This document shows, piece by piece, positions 44,731 to 53,860 of a stretch of 64,000 nt of DNA. Numbering within the stretch: position 1 is the first letter of the stretch; each line of letters starts with the position of its first letter. The DNA comes from Leptolyngbya boryana PCC 6306 (GTDB lineage Bacteria; Cyanobacteriota; Cyanobacteriia; Leptolyngbyales; Leptolyngbyaceae): assembly GCF_000353285.1 (NCBI RefSeq), contig NZ_KB731324.1, positions 3,862,577-3,926,576 on the forward strand. The letters run 5' to 3'. Below the pieces are notes generated by a model. That model did not search any database. It saw only the letters and a program-made list of their open reading frames with translations, and had not been told where the DNA came from. The position numbers and the translations under genes are program-made.

Positions 44731-46239
44731 ATGATTATTGATGATCAGCTTTATGATGTGATTATTATCGGCACAGGTGCAGGTGGCGGAACCTTAGTGC
44801 GGAAGCTCGCTCCCACGGGACTGAAGATTCTTGTTCTCGATCGAGGAGACTTTCAAGAAAAAGAAAGTTCAGAATTAGTCGATCTTGAAGTCTTCAAACG
44901 CGAGCAATATCATGCGCCTGAATCCTGGACAGATGAAGCAGGAGAACCGTTTTATCCGCAAACCAATTACGGAGTTGGGGGAAATACGAAGACTTGGTAC
45001 GGTGTGTTGATGCGAATGCGCGATCGCGATTTTGAAGCAGTTCAGCACCAAAATGGCATTTCTCCTGAGTGGGAACTCAAAGCTGCTGACTTTGAACCTT
45101 ACTACACCGAAGCAGAAAAGCTTTATCAGGTGCATGGTAAAACAGGCGACGACCCAACAGAACCGTCTCATCGCGAAGACTATCCATTTCCAGAAATTGC
45201 CCACGAGCCTTTTCCGATTCAAAGCATTTCCGAAACGCTTGCTGAGCAAAACTTGCATCCTTTTTATTTACCGCTCGGATTGGGCGATCAAGGTAGAACT
45301 GATTCCGAAGATAGTGGAGTCACTCCTGCTCTGAAATACGAAAATGTGACGCTGAAGACTTCGGCGCAAGTGCTTTGGCTGCATACCAATCCATCGGGAA
45401 GCGAAATTAAAGGGGTGCAGGCGAAAGTTGGGGATCAGTACTATCTGTTTCTCAGCCACATTGTTGTTGTCGCTTGTGGTGCAATTAACTCTGCTGCATT
45501 ACTTTTAAAGTCTGCAAACGAGAAGCATCCGAATGGCATTGCAAATGGCTCCGGCATGGTCGGACGTAATTTGATGAAGCAGCAATTATCCGTTGTTGTG
45601 CAATTAATGGCTTCACAGAACTCTGGGCTATTTCCAAGAACGCTTGGGGTGAATGATTTTTACTGGGGCGACAAAGATTTCGCGTATCCGATGGGGCATA
45701 TCCAAAACTCAGGCGGCATTCTGCGAGATGTTCTCTTTTCTGAAGCACCGCCGATCTTTTCTGCGATTAAAAGCCTTTTACCCAATTTTGGATTGCGACA
45801 GTTAGCAACCCGTTCGATCGGGTGGTGGTTGCAAACCGAAGACTTACCTGATCCAGACAATCGGGTGCGATTTGTCGGAGATAAACTGCGCGTTGAGTAC
45901 AAGGTGAATAACTTTGAGGCACACGATCGCTTAGTTTATCGCTGGATCGATGTCTTGAAAAATGTAGAAGCAGCACGACCTTCAATCTTTAGCCGTAATG
46001 CTCATCCCCGCAGTGATATGCCCATTTCTGTTGTGGCTCATCAGGCGGGAACCTGTCGGTTTGGGTCTGATCCGACCCAATCTGTACTGAATTTGAATTG
46101 CCGCGCTCATGAGGTTAATAATCTGTATGTGGTCGATAGTAGTTTCTTCCCGTCTAGCTCCAGCGTTAGTCCAGGTCTTACCGTCATTGCAAATGCGTTG
46201 CGAGTAGGAGATCATTTGATTCAGCGATTCAAAGGATGA
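44731..46239 (+). CDS. GMC family FAD oxidoreductase
   Basis: 502-residue flavoenzyme (glucose-methanol-choline family). FAD-binding motif VIIIGTGAGGGTLVRKLAP at the N-terminus, GVGGNTKTWYGVLMRMRDRD in the flavin region, VVACGAINSAALLLKS mid-protein, and the C-terminal catalytic region SVVAHQAGTCRFGSDP (His) with VVDSSFFPSSSSVSPGLTVI. No signal peptide. It starts 12 bp after ctaE on the same strand, so it is probably the last gene of the oxidase operon. An attractive inference is that it oxidises an alcohol or sugar and passes electrons to the quinone pool drained by the CuA-less oxidase; substrate unknown. Confidence 0.9.
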   Translation: MIIDDQLYDVIIIGTGAGGGTLVRKLAPTGLKILVLDRGDFQEKESSELVDLEVFKREQYHAPESWTDEAGEPFYPQTNYGVGGNTKTWYGVLMRMRDRDFEAVQHQNGISPEWELKAADFEPYYTEAEKLYQVHGKTGDDPTEPSHREDYPFPEIAHEPFPIQSISETLAEQNLHPFYLPLGLGDQGRTDSEDSGVTPALKYENVTLKTSAQVLWLHTNPSGSEIKGVQAKVGDQYYLFLSHIVVVACGAINSAALLLKSANEKHPNGIANGSGMVGRNLMKQQLSVVVQLMASQNSGLFPRTLGVNDFYWGDKDFAYPMGHIQNSGGILRDVLFSEAPPIFSAIKSLLPNFGLRQLATRSIGWWLQTEDLPDPDNRVRFVGDKLRVEYKVNNFEAHDRLVYRWIDVLKNVEAARPSIFSRNAHPRSDMPISVVAHQAGTCRFGSDPTQSVLNLNCRAHEVNNLYVVDSSFFPSSSSVSPGLTVIANALRVGDHLIQRFKG

Positions 46240-46247
46240 GACTCAAT

Positions 46248-47840
46248 TTATTCAGGCAGAATCGGCAAACGGATCTGAGAAGATTCTCCTGAATAAAGCT
46301 CGATCGTGATGATCTGAAACTCGATCGCTCTTGCATCTTTCGGCTTTTTCCCAATTCCAGCATTGACAGCATAAGCTGGAAAACAAGCCCCACTTACACT
46401 CAACCGAATGGCACTACCTTGACGAATCCGAATACAAGTCGGTTGCAGTACGATTCGATAAGCCGCTCGCTCAGAATTTTCACTTCGTAAGTATCCCTGA
46501 GAAAAGTTCATTACACTGCCATTCGGCTGTACTTCTGATAGCACTGCACATAGATCAAAACTCGCTGCATCTGAACTAGCATAAAGCTCAACAACAATCT
46601 CTCCAGCAATGTGCAAGTCGGTTTCTAATGGATCAGTCGTATAAGTTAAAACATCGCTCCGCGCATCGATCGCGCTACGCTCAAACGATCCACAAGGATA
46701 AGCAACATGCCCTCCCAAAGCTGGAACAGGTCGCCAGGGATCATGCACAATCACATCGATCGCTGAATTTGATTGTTGCGTCGTTAACTTGCCTTCTCGA
46801 TCGTCCATGCCTGCTAGACCGCTACTGTTGAGGAAAAGCAATTGTTCTGAACTATGCGGAAATTCAGAGAACGACCGCCATTGATTACTTCCCATCTCAA
46901 ACAATTGCACTGGCGGATCAGTTAGCTCCGACCCTTTGAGAAAATGATCAAACCAGCGAATCTGAGCGCGATCGCAAAAACTCACAGCATCAGCTCCATA
47001 ATCGATTGCACCTACTTTCCGCCCCCAAGGCAAATGTGCCCAAACACCAACAATCAAATGCTGTAGATGCTTTTTAGAGCTAGCTTGATACGATCGCAAC
47101 GTGCCTCGCATATAAGTATCAAACCAGCCTCCAATATGCAACATGGGTAGCTCGATCGAACTGACATCGGGTGTCAATTTCTGCCAGTACGCCTCTTCTG
47201 AATTGAGCCAATCTTGATAGTAAGCATCATACTGTGCATATTTCTGCATCACCTCTGGATAAGCTGGAATGAGATCGCTCAAAGGCATGTTTTTTGCTGC
47301 TTGAGATAGTTCTAGAAAAGCAACCTCATCGCCTTTCAATCGAGCCGTTTCTGCTGCTAATTGAATCGCCCATCCCAGATTCGCGAATAAACAAAATGCC
47401 CCATTCTCATACGCCCAGTCGTGCTGTAAATTAGGCGCTAACATTGCCGGACAGATGGTTTTTAGGGGTTCTGGACGATTCAAAGCAGCATACAACTGAG
47501 TCATGCCTTGATAAGAAAATCCATACATCCCAACCTTGCCATTACTCCGAGGCAAGGTTGCTGCCCAATTCACCGTATCAAATCCATCTTCGATCTCATG
47601 CTCAAATAGCTTAAATTCTCCCTCCGAAGTTCCGCGTCCTCGCACATCCTGAATTACCACAATGTAACCCTGAGCCGCATACCAACTGGGATGAGCATAC
47701 ACAACTGTTGAAGCGATCGCGCGTCCATACGGTTGCCGCATTAATAAAACTGGGAACTCTCCCTCTGCATCGGGATAGTACACATCCGCATCTAAGCGCA
47801 CGCGATCGCGCGTATACATCGAAACAGTCTGTTTCAGCAT
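46248..47840 (-). CDS. CocE/NonD family (S15) alpha/beta hydrolase
   Basis: 530 residues, from ATG 47840. The alpha/beta-hydrolase core shows GMYGFSYQGMTQL (GxSxxG nucleophile Ser), acid Asp in LHIGGWFDTYMRGT, and His in VGVWAHLPWG. The C-terminal ~200 residues form the X-Pro dipeptidyl-peptidase-type beta domain (LHIAGEIVVELYASSDAASF). Members are acyl-peptide, cocaine or glutaryl-amide hydrolases. No signal peptide. It overlaps the end of the exosortase gene by 7 nt and so is translated from the same message. A link to exosortase-processed substrates is only inferred from this. Confidence 0.88.
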   Translation of the reverse strand: MLKQTVSMYTRDRVRLDADVYYPDAEGEFPVLLMRQPYGRAIASTVVYAHPSWYAAQGYIVVIQDVRGRGTSEGEFKLFEHEIEDGFDTVNWAATLPRSNGKVGMYGFSYQGMTQLYAALNRPEPLKTICPAMLAPNLQHDWAYENGAFCLFANLGWAIQLAAETARLKGDEVAFLELSQAAKNMPLSDLIPAYPEVMQKYAQYDAYYQDWLNSEEAYWQKLTPDVSSIELPMLHIGGWFDTYMRGTLRSYQASSKKHLQHLIVGVWAHLPWGRKVGAIDYGADAVSFCDRAQIRWFDHFLKGSELTDPPVQLFEMGSNQWRSFSEFPHSSEQLLFLNSSGLAGMDDREGKLTTQQSNSAIDVIVHDPWRPVPALGGHVAYPCGSFERSAIDARSDVLTYTTDPLETDLHIAGEIVVELYASSDAASFDLCAVLSEVQPNGSVMNFSQGYLRSENSERAAYRIVLQPTCIRIRQGSAIRLSVSGACFPAYAVNAGIGKKPKDARAIEFQIITIELYSGESSQIRLPILPE

Positions 47841-48721
47841 GATTGGGATTTTTGAGCATTCAACAGTGGTTGAGTTGCATAGTAATAGATCGTGAACAAA
47901 ATTCCTGAAAAAATTTGTCCCCCCACGGTACCATGCCAAAACTCAAACGCATCTTTGCCCCAATACACCGCAGCTAAAACCATGACAGCAATTCTGCACA
48001 CATTCAGAACTAAGGCTAAAGTAATGCCGATCACAATCAGTGCAGTCATTTGCCGCGATCGCACTCGAAATGCAATGCCGAGAATGATTGCTGTTAGCAG
48101 CATCACAAATGCCATCTCAAAGCCATCACAACCTTGGGCAACCTCAACCACCCCCGCAGGCAAGACCACATATTGTTCTTCAACTGACACAGGCTGCCCG
48201 ATCGCTTTGAGTAGTCCACCTCCCCCCCAAGCCATCCATTTCGATAGGGCTTCGGGAGAAAAAGCGAAATGCCAAAGATGCCGCGCGATTCGGATTAGAT
48301 TCGGGTGCAAGCTTGCGATTAAGAGCGCGATCGCCAACCACTGCTTTCGGAGAAATTGCCAGCCCTGATAGCTCAAAACTCCACCGATTAAGATGATCAT
48401 GCAGCTTAGAGATTGTGGAGTCAGAGCGGGATAGTACAGATAGAAAATCCCTAATGCCCCCAAGATTAAGCTACTTCCAAGCCAACGATCTTCAGGTGGA
48501 ATGTCCAGCACAGGGGAGCGCGATCGCCTGAGTTGCTGAACTGCAAGACCAATGAGCAAGACATTGAGAATTAAGTGTGGCATTCCGCTCAACACGACTG
48601 TGGCACACCCATAAAGCCAGGTTGGAAAATACACTCCCAACCCAAAAGTTGCACCAGCGAGCAGAATCCAGTTATGAATCGATCGCAGACTCGATTTGAA
48701 GAGAGAGAATTCTCGGCGCAT
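47834..48721 (-). CDS. cyanoexosortase (possibly type C)
   Basis: 295-residue membrane protease/transpeptidase with about eight helices that recognises a C-terminal sorting signal. The catalytic triad of exosortases is present: Cys198 in EVAQGCDGFEMA, Arg243 in LNVCRIAVMV and His263 in FEFWHGTVGGQ. The HpsJ-like partner directly upstream (2 bp apart) suggests the cyanoexosortase C subtype, which is associated with such proteins; subtype is by context. No target with a PEP-CTERM-like tail was recognised in the window. Exosortase systems accompany exopolysaccharide production. Confidence 0.85.
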   Translation of the reverse strand: MRREFSLFKSSLRSIHNWILLAGATFGLGVYFPTWLYGCATVVLSGMPHLILNVLLIGLAVQQLRRSRSPVLDIPPEDRWLGSSLILGALGIFYLYYPALTPQSLSCMIILIGGVLSYQGWQFLRKQWLAIALLIASLHPNLIRIARHLWHFAFSPEALSKWMAWGGGGLLKAIGQPVSVEEQYVVLPAGVVEVAQGCDGFEMAFVMLLTAIILGIAFRVRSRQMTALIVIGITLALVLNVCRIAVMVLAAVYWGKDAFEFWHGTVGGQIFSGILFTIYYYATQPLLNAQKSQSC

Positions 48722-48723
48722 TC

Positions 48724-49332
48724 TCAGCTTCTAAAGAGGTACAACCCATATCGTCCGAGAACGAGGAGTGCCGTCCCAATCACAGCTAAATTACCGATAC
48801 TGAGAATCCCACTTTTCAGAATGCTATTATTTGCAGTTTGTTTCACAGATTCTGCTTGAGCACTGATACGCTGGGCAGCTTGCTCTAGTTGTCCAGGAGT
48901 CACTTTTGCTGCTGCTTCTGGATTGGCTTGAATGGATTGAATTCTAGAATTGAGTTGTGAAACTTGGGCACTGATTCGCTCATTCGCTTGTCGCTGTAGC
49001 GCTAGACTATCTTGGGCAACGACTGCACAAGACAGCAAAAAGAGAATGCCGATCGTAAAACAGAGTAACGCGAGCGATCGCAACCTTTTCCGCTGCTCAG
49101 CACCATACATGAGCAATGCGACTCCGAACAAAATCACAATACTGCGATCGCCAATTTGCTGAAGTGTTCCTAATCGCCACTGCGATAATCCAAAATTTGG
49201 CGGCAGGACAATGACGAAAAAATCGACTGCGAATGCGATGAGACAAGCAAGACCAACAATCTGACAAAGTTTTTTAGCACGAGGCGAATCAATCAACGAG
49301 GAACCCACGATTTTCTTGGAAGTAAGAGCCAT
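48724..49332 (-). CDS. HpsJ-like membrane protein, exosortase-associated
   Basis: 202 residues from ATG 49332 (a TTG at 49359 is possible). Three N-terminal hydrophobic segments (CQIVGLACLIAFAVDFFVIV, IVILFGVALLMYG, SLALLCFTIGILFLLSCAVV) are followed by a periplasmic-type helix (QANERISAQVSQLNSRIQSI, GQLEQAAQRISAQ) and a last membrane span ending GRYGLYLFRS. The architecture and the LSQWRLGTLQQIGDRSIV stretch match HpsJ-like proteins, tied to hormogonium polysaccharide secretion and gliding in filamentous cyanobacteria. First gene of the three-gene minus-strand operon. Confidence 0.75.
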   Translation of the reverse strand: MALTSKKIVGSSLIDSPRAKKLCQIVGLACLIAFAVDFFVIVLPPNFGLSQWRLGTLQQIGDRSIVILFGVALLMYGAEQRKRLRSLALLCFTIGILFLLSCAVVAQDSLALQRQANERISAQVSQLNSRIQSIQANPEAAAKVTPGQLEQAAQRISAQAESVKQTANNSILKSGILSIGNLAVIGTALLVLGRYGLYLFRS

Positions 49333-49473
49333 AAAGAGGACTGCGACGCGAAAGAACAAGTGGTAGCCTGCGCCGAATTCCCTGATCGGTTAAGTACCCG
49401 CAATTCTAACAAGGGGGTTTTAGCACCTTGTGGAAATTACTCAAACTTTATTAAGACTCGATATTGAATTCAT

Positions 49474-50028
49474 CTAGTTTTTATAGACTGCTTCACTAAT
49501 TTTGCTGTGGGCTTCACGGATTTTTGTAATTGCGCGTTGGGTCGTGGCATTCCAATCGACTTGTTCTGGATAAGGTGCAAATACGGCTTGCCCGGTTACA
49601 GGATTGTAGATGCGACAGAATAGAACTTGTTCTGTATCTCCAGCTTCAACCGCGATCGTAATCGGTTGCCGAAAGGCTTCGACCGGAAGTTTAGACAGCA
49701 TAAACACTAAGCCACGGGCGAACAGAGTGTCATATCCAGATTGGATGACATAAGCGCGATCGGCACGCATGTGCAAATTCACTTTATAGTCAGGTTTGCC
49801 GCGAAATTCTTTCTCTTCGACTTCAAGTTTTTCGATGATTCCGGTGAGGGCATGATGTTCGATCGGTTCGTGTTCAGATTTTGCACCGTTCCAGAAGTAC
49901 CACAGACAATCACTGTATTGGCGATTCGCGTAGATATAGCGCGGCTTTGGAGGATGACTAAAGCCTAAATTTTGTTTAGAGGAGCGCAGTTCGTCAAGAA
50001 TCGCTTGCAGAAGTTGATTGCTGTCCAT
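49474..50028 (-). CDS. hypothetical protein beside the replication module
   Basis: 184 residues from ATG 50028. No family is recognised with confidence. The N-terminus is a short helix (MDSNQLLQAILDELRSSKQN); the core reads as beta-rich (HHALTGIIEKLEVEEKEFRG, YKVNLHMRADRAYVIQSGYD, QPITIAVEAGDTEQVLFCRI), which recalls a compact OB-like fold with single-stranded-DNA-binding flavour, but no motif proves it. It lies on the same strand as and just downstream of the CyRepA1 gene (136 bp apart, with a purine/pyrimidine-rich tract between), so it may belong to the same module. Confidence 0.6.
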   Translation of the reverse strand: MDSNQLLQAILDELRSSKQNLGFSHPPKPRYIYANRQYSDCLWYFWNGAKSEHEPIEHHALTGIIEKLEVEEKEFRGKPDYKVNLHMRADRAYVIQSGYDTLFARGLVFMLSKLPVEAFRQPITIAVEAGDTEQVLFCRIYNPVTGQAVFAPYPEQVDWNATTQRAITKIREAHSKISEAVYKN

Positions 50029-50089
50029 AGAAGACGAGAGTGAGTTGATACACACATACTATACCCTGTATTTGGTTGTCTTGCTAGTA

Positions 50090-50162
50090 GGTGGAAAGGG
50101 TGGGGAGTGGGGAGTAAGCATTATGTCTGATTTTCTCCCTATCTCTCCTATCTCCCTATCCT
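50090..50162. repeat. G-rich tract facing C-rich tract
   Basis: GGTGGGGAGTGGGGAG on the plus strand, then ~35 bp later CTCCCTATCTCTCCTATC, which can pair with it as an imperfect hairpin. It sits between the 3' end of CyRepA1 and the small hypothetical gene and belongs to the same purine-rich family as 24428-24451 and 53567-53640. Confidence 0.55.
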
Positions 50163-50164
50163 TC

Positions 50165-53100
50165 TTAAGCCGACTGCCCAATCCAATCCTCGACTTCTGA
50201 GAAGTCATTACATCCTGTAATTTCCATCAACGTTTGCAGCATCGAGATATCTCGTTTTTCCCACTCTGCCAAGATCGAAGCTCGATCGTCTTGCGGTGGA
50301 AAATACTTGTAAATTCGCAAACCACCTCGTCGTCCATCGGGTGCAACGGCTCGACCTGTACAAGTCAGCTTCACTCCGATCTTGCCAAGCAAGGTTTGGA
50401 CGATCGCAATCGGAGCAAGTTTCTCAGTGACAGTGAACTTAAACAATGCCTTCATGTCTTCACGGCACTCTAGTGCAGTCTTCGCCACAAATTGAACTAA
50501 GTCATCTGTAGCAAGAATCTTCTCTTCAGGCTTGAGAAATTCGAGAATTCTCAGTGATCGTAGTGCTTCAACTTGCGCGGTTAAAAGTTTGACATCCTGA
50601 ATCGAAATCTTTCCGTAACCGCGTTCGAGATGATCTTCAAGTTCCTGCATATCGTGTAAACGCACATATTCAGGATTGTGAGTGAGGTAGTAATACAACC
50701 GCAATTGGGTATACCATCCATCATCATCTTTGAGTTTGATTTCAGGAGTGATCGTTTCAACGTTGTACTTGCGTTGTAGTTCGTGTTTGCGTCTGCTATG
50801 ACGTTTCTGAACCGTTTGATTTGCCTGCTCTTTGAGTTCGTAGTACTCTTCTGCGGTGATCTCGGGAGAATCAGAAACCGCGATCGCTTCTGCGGTTTGA
50901 TTGCGTGTGCGAATTGCGGACATGACTTGAGCAATGCGATCGCACTCTTGGGCATCATGTCGAACTGGGAGATATTCAAACCCTGGAACTTTTAAGGTTC
51001 CAGCGAGTAATTCACCTGACATTTGATCGTTATACTGTCCGAAGATTTTCTCCAAATCATCTGTGACGGTTGTGACTTGATGACCTTCCAGCAGTAAACC
51101 GTTGCGAAACTCTCGACGATAGCGCCACAGAGACGCATTGACTCGTGCTGCCATCTTTGCCCAAGTCCGAAGTGCGATCGGATCACTTTGCTCATCGAGA
51201 TCGAAATCAATGTCTTTGAGTAATGCAATGTTGTACTGAACTGATTTGGTCAACGATTGCGCAACATCTCGATAGTTACAGCTACCATTGCCAATTTTTC
51301 CTGGCCCAAAATGAGCTGCCCAAATATAACGAGGAACAGATTCACGAATTCTTGCTAAAGCCTGACGCGACTCAGAATCAGGTGTAACGCCTTGGAAAAT
51401 ACCAAATACCGCTTTGAAATGATTGCGAATGTCGATCGATACGCCAGTTCCGATCGTTGGAGTTGCTAAAACAACATCGTAATCACCGACGACATCGTTA
51501 ATCCGCTCAGCAATGTGATAAGCAGCATGATCTGGATCAGAAACGGTTTCGCTATCGATTCGGAGAACTCGCTTTTGGGGAAATTGTAAGCGCAAATAGG
51601 TTTCTAAGTTTCTAGAACTCCAGCGCCCGCGAACTTTTTGAGAATCGAGACAGACAAACACAGCTCCTTCTTCTTGCAGAACAGTGCCTAAGCGATCGAG
51701 AAGTGGTGCAGGATTTTTTGTATCGTAGAGTGAAACATTCCACGCAAGTTCAGGCTTCCACTCATTCACAACGACCCAAGGCTGAATCGCACTCTCAGCT
51801 AAGCCTCGCAGGTAATCGATACTCACGTCAGATAAATCTGCATCTTGAGCAATTAACAATCCACCCGTTTCGAGCACAACTGCAACGAGTTCGCGCAGTG
51901 TTTCTAAAATTCTGACGCGCTGTTGATAGCAAGTTGCACTATTCAAAGCATGCCAAAGCACTTGCTCGACTTCATCGAGAATGACGATCGCGCCTTCCCA
52001 ATCCGCCGGATTAAACCGTGCTCTCGAATTCGGATGCAATGAATCAACACACAAACCATAGCTATGTTGATTTTCAGATTTCAAAGCATCATCAATCCAA
52101 TCGATGCCAATACTTTGACAAATTGCTTTTCCGAGTTGAATCCGGTGAGTAATGACTAAAACTTTTCTTCCGGCTGATTTTTTAATTAATGCCTGTAGAG
52201 CCGTCGTTTTGCCTGTTCCTTTAGCACTTTTAATACAAGCCAAACCGGACTCTGGGTAAGGCAAATCACCCAAAAATGGCTGGTTTAATTTTAGCGAAGC
52301 AGAATAAGTTAATGACCATAGTTTGGATGCTTGCCAGAATTCAAGCTCGATCGCTGATTCATATAAGTTTGTAAATGCATCAGCACCACGAGCGACAACG
52401 AAATCATCAACGCCTTTTTCAGCGCCTGGCAGTGTAATAACTTTAACTTGACAGCCAGCATTGGTTAAAAGTTGTCCTAGTCGAGAAGTTGCAAGAAAAA
52501 TATTTTGTAATGTTTTGGGTTTCGTTTCGTAGTCAAAACAGATGTGAACAGACCGCTCTTTGCTAGCGAAATATGCGAGTTCTGCAATGAGTTGCCGAGT
52601 TTCCCGGCGATAACCACTAAAAATTCCGGGCAATGCGATCGCGGGATAACCTAGTGTCAACACACATCCTGCTTTCTTCTCACCTTCCGTGAGAACGATC
52701 GGTAAATTATTTTGCCAAACCCATTCCCAGAAATTCGTCGAATCTGCGATCGGCACATTAAACCGCTGTGAAATCTTCTGCCAAATCTGTGGCGGAACAT
52801 CGAGCAGAACTAATCGGCTAGAGCCTTTGCCCAAACTTGGACTGAGATATTTTGCAGGTTTGCCCTTTTTCTGGTCGAGAACTGGCGTATCCGCGTCTGG
52901 CTTAAACCGTCCCCAATCCATTCGCTGCCAATGATTGAGCGGATCAACTCCACTCACCCACCAGCCGCGCATCGAAGCGCGTGTCTGTTTACCAAACCGA
53001 GTCACCCGCCAATTCAGCAATTCCGCGATCGGGTATTCTGCCTCACGAGTAAAGGGATTGCATTCGGTATCTTCGAGCGATCGCACATTGCGGCGAATAA

Positions 53101-53209
53101 TTTCTCGATCGACTCCGCTTGCTAACCATTCCTGTTCATGATCCGGATGAAGGTCGCCAGCCAACTGTGCCGCTGCTCCTGAAGGAGCAATTCTGAGGTA
53201 AGTCACCAT
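50165..53209 (-). CDS. CyRepA1-family plasmid-type replication protein (DUF3854 toprim/helicase)
   Basis: 1014 residues from ATG 53209 with SD AGGAG 8 nt upstream. The first ~160 residues precede a DUF3854 toprim-like domain: PIVLTEGEKKAGCVLTLGYP (catalytic Glu ~177), HICFDYETK (~226-228) and EKGVDDF (~266). Then comes a helicase-type ATPase: Walker A KSAKGTGKTTALQ (328-336), Walker B IVILDEVEQVLWH (412-413) and VVLATPTIGTGVSI, PDSESRQALARIRE. A helical C-terminal part carries DNA-contact-like basic repeats. This primase/helicase-like design is that of Rep proteins on cyanobacterial plasmids, also found in chromosomes. It faces a 651-bp spacer with repeats. Confidence 0.85.
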   Translation of the reverse strand: MVTYLRIAPSGAAAQLAGDLHPDHEQEWLASGVDREIIRRNVRSLEDTECNPFTREAEYPIAELLNWRVTRFGKQTRASMRGWWVSGVDPLNHWQRMDWGRFKPDADTPVLDQKKGKPAKYLSPSLGKGSSRLVLLDVPPQIWQKISQRFNVPIADSTNFWEWVWQNNLPIVLTEGEKKAGCVLTLGYPAIALPGIFSGYRRETRQLIAELAYFASKERSVHICFDYETKPKTLQNIFLATSRLGQLLTNAGCQVKVITLPGAEKGVDDFVVARGADAFTNLYESAIELEFWQASKLWSLTYSASLKLNQPFLGDLPYPESGLACIKSAKGTGKTTALQALIKKSAGRKVLVITHRIQLGKAICQSIGIDWIDDALKSENQHSYGLCVDSLHPNSRARFNPADWEGAIVILDEVEQVLWHALNSATCYQQRVRILETLRELVAVVLETGGLLIAQDADLSDVSIDYLRGLAESAIQPWVVVNEWKPELAWNVSLYDTKNPAPLLDRLGTVLQEEGAVFVCLDSQKVRGRWSSRNLETYLRLQFPQKRVLRIDSETVSDPDHAAYHIAERINDVVGDYDVVLATPTIGTGVSIDIRNHFKAVFGIFQGVTPDSESRQALARIRESVPRYIWAAHFGPGKIGNGSCNYRDVAQSLTKSVQYNIALLKDIDFDLDEQSDPIALRTWAKMAARVNASLWRYRREFRNGLLLEGHQVTTVTDDLEKIFGQYNDQMSGELLAGTLKVPGFEYLPVRHDAQECDRIAQVMSAIRTRNQTAEAIAVSDSPEITAEEYYELKEQANQTVQKRHSRRKHELQRKYNVETITPEIKLKDDDGWYTQLRLYYYLTHNPEYVRLHDMQELEDHLERGYGKISIQDVKLLTAQVEALRSLRILEFLKPEEKILATDDLVQFVAKTALECREDMKALFKFTVTEKLAPIAIVQTLLGKIGVKLTCTGRAVAPDGRRGGLRIYKYFPPQDDRASILAEWEKRDISMLQTLMEITGCNDFSEVEDWIGQSA

Positions 53210-53860
53210 CAGTTTTGCTCCTGAGTTGCGAACGGGTTCAAACAAAATGCACGGAAAAGTAGCGCAGAACGACTGCACATGATACGATGTTCAGACATAG
53301 AAATCAGCCCAATCTTTTTTGGGCAAACAAGGTTATCAACCCCTTAAGCTGACTGTGGTAGGAAGGCTTTGGGGGTTTTGCTTTTGTGTTTTTTTAGAGA
53401 ATCAAAGCTTGGCGGAGTGGTGGTAGACACTCGAATCGCACAATCTTTTTTCTTAACTCCAGACAAACAAGGTCGGTCAGTTGGATGGTGGTAGACATCG
53501 CTGACGTGAGGAAGAGATTAACACCGATTTTTGATCCGCTCAAGAGGGGGTGGATCAGAAGGACGGGGGAGTTATAGAGAGAATGTACGGGGGAGTTAGG
53601 GAGATAGGGAGTGGGAAGGGGGGAGTGGGGAGGTTTGAAATTCGGGGAGATCGCGTAGAATTGAAGCGGTAGAATTTTGGGGTTCGGGGGTCGGATTTTG
53701 GACGCGGGAGTTGCAGAGGCGGCGCGCGAAATCAGACGCAGGTGTTATAGAGCTCCGCAAAAACACTACTACTGGTGGGGGCATCGTGGATCATTGGTCG
53801 GTAAGACCCCAGATATAGCGTTTTACCACTAGACAAAATTCAGAGGGTGAGGCACTATAT
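53210..53860. other. divergent spacer with repeated hairpins, candidate replication origin
   Basis: 651 bp between CyRepA1 (minus) and the Rep-like gene (plus). Two hairpins share the loop GTGGTAGA but have different paired stems: GAGTG/CACTC (53415-53432) and GTCAG-TTG-GATG/CATC-G-CTGAC (53476-53505). Also doubled: AATCTTTTTT (53311, 53442) with CAAACAAGGT (53324, 53464). GTGGTAGG at ~53354 and the complement of GTGGTA near 53825 may be decayed copies. A small hairpin GCCCAA/TTGGGC lies at 53307-53324. These features resemble iterons or a nicking site of a plasmid origin; nothing proves origin activity. Confidence 0.5.
53567..53640 (+). repeat. purine-rich GGGGGAGTTA / GGGGAGTG tract
   Basis: GGGGGAGTTATAGAGAG, then GGGGGAGTTAGGGAGATA and GGGGGGAGTGGGGAGG, with many G-runs of four or more that could form a G-quadruplex on the plus strand. 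Lies inside the candidate origin spacer. Confidence 0.6.

Noticed and set aside
47892-48368. 158-codon plus-strand frame antisense to the exosortase gene
   Set aside because: Shadow of a well-supported membrane protein gene; no start signal and composition is mirrored hydrophobic codons.
53411-53440. tRNA-Leu-like 5' fragment (TGGCGGAGTGG, then TGGTAGACAC) as an integration scar
   Set aside because: Similarity covers only the D-arm region, no acceptor or anticodon part follows, and a related motif recurs 70 bp on, so it is better explained as a repeated hairpin.
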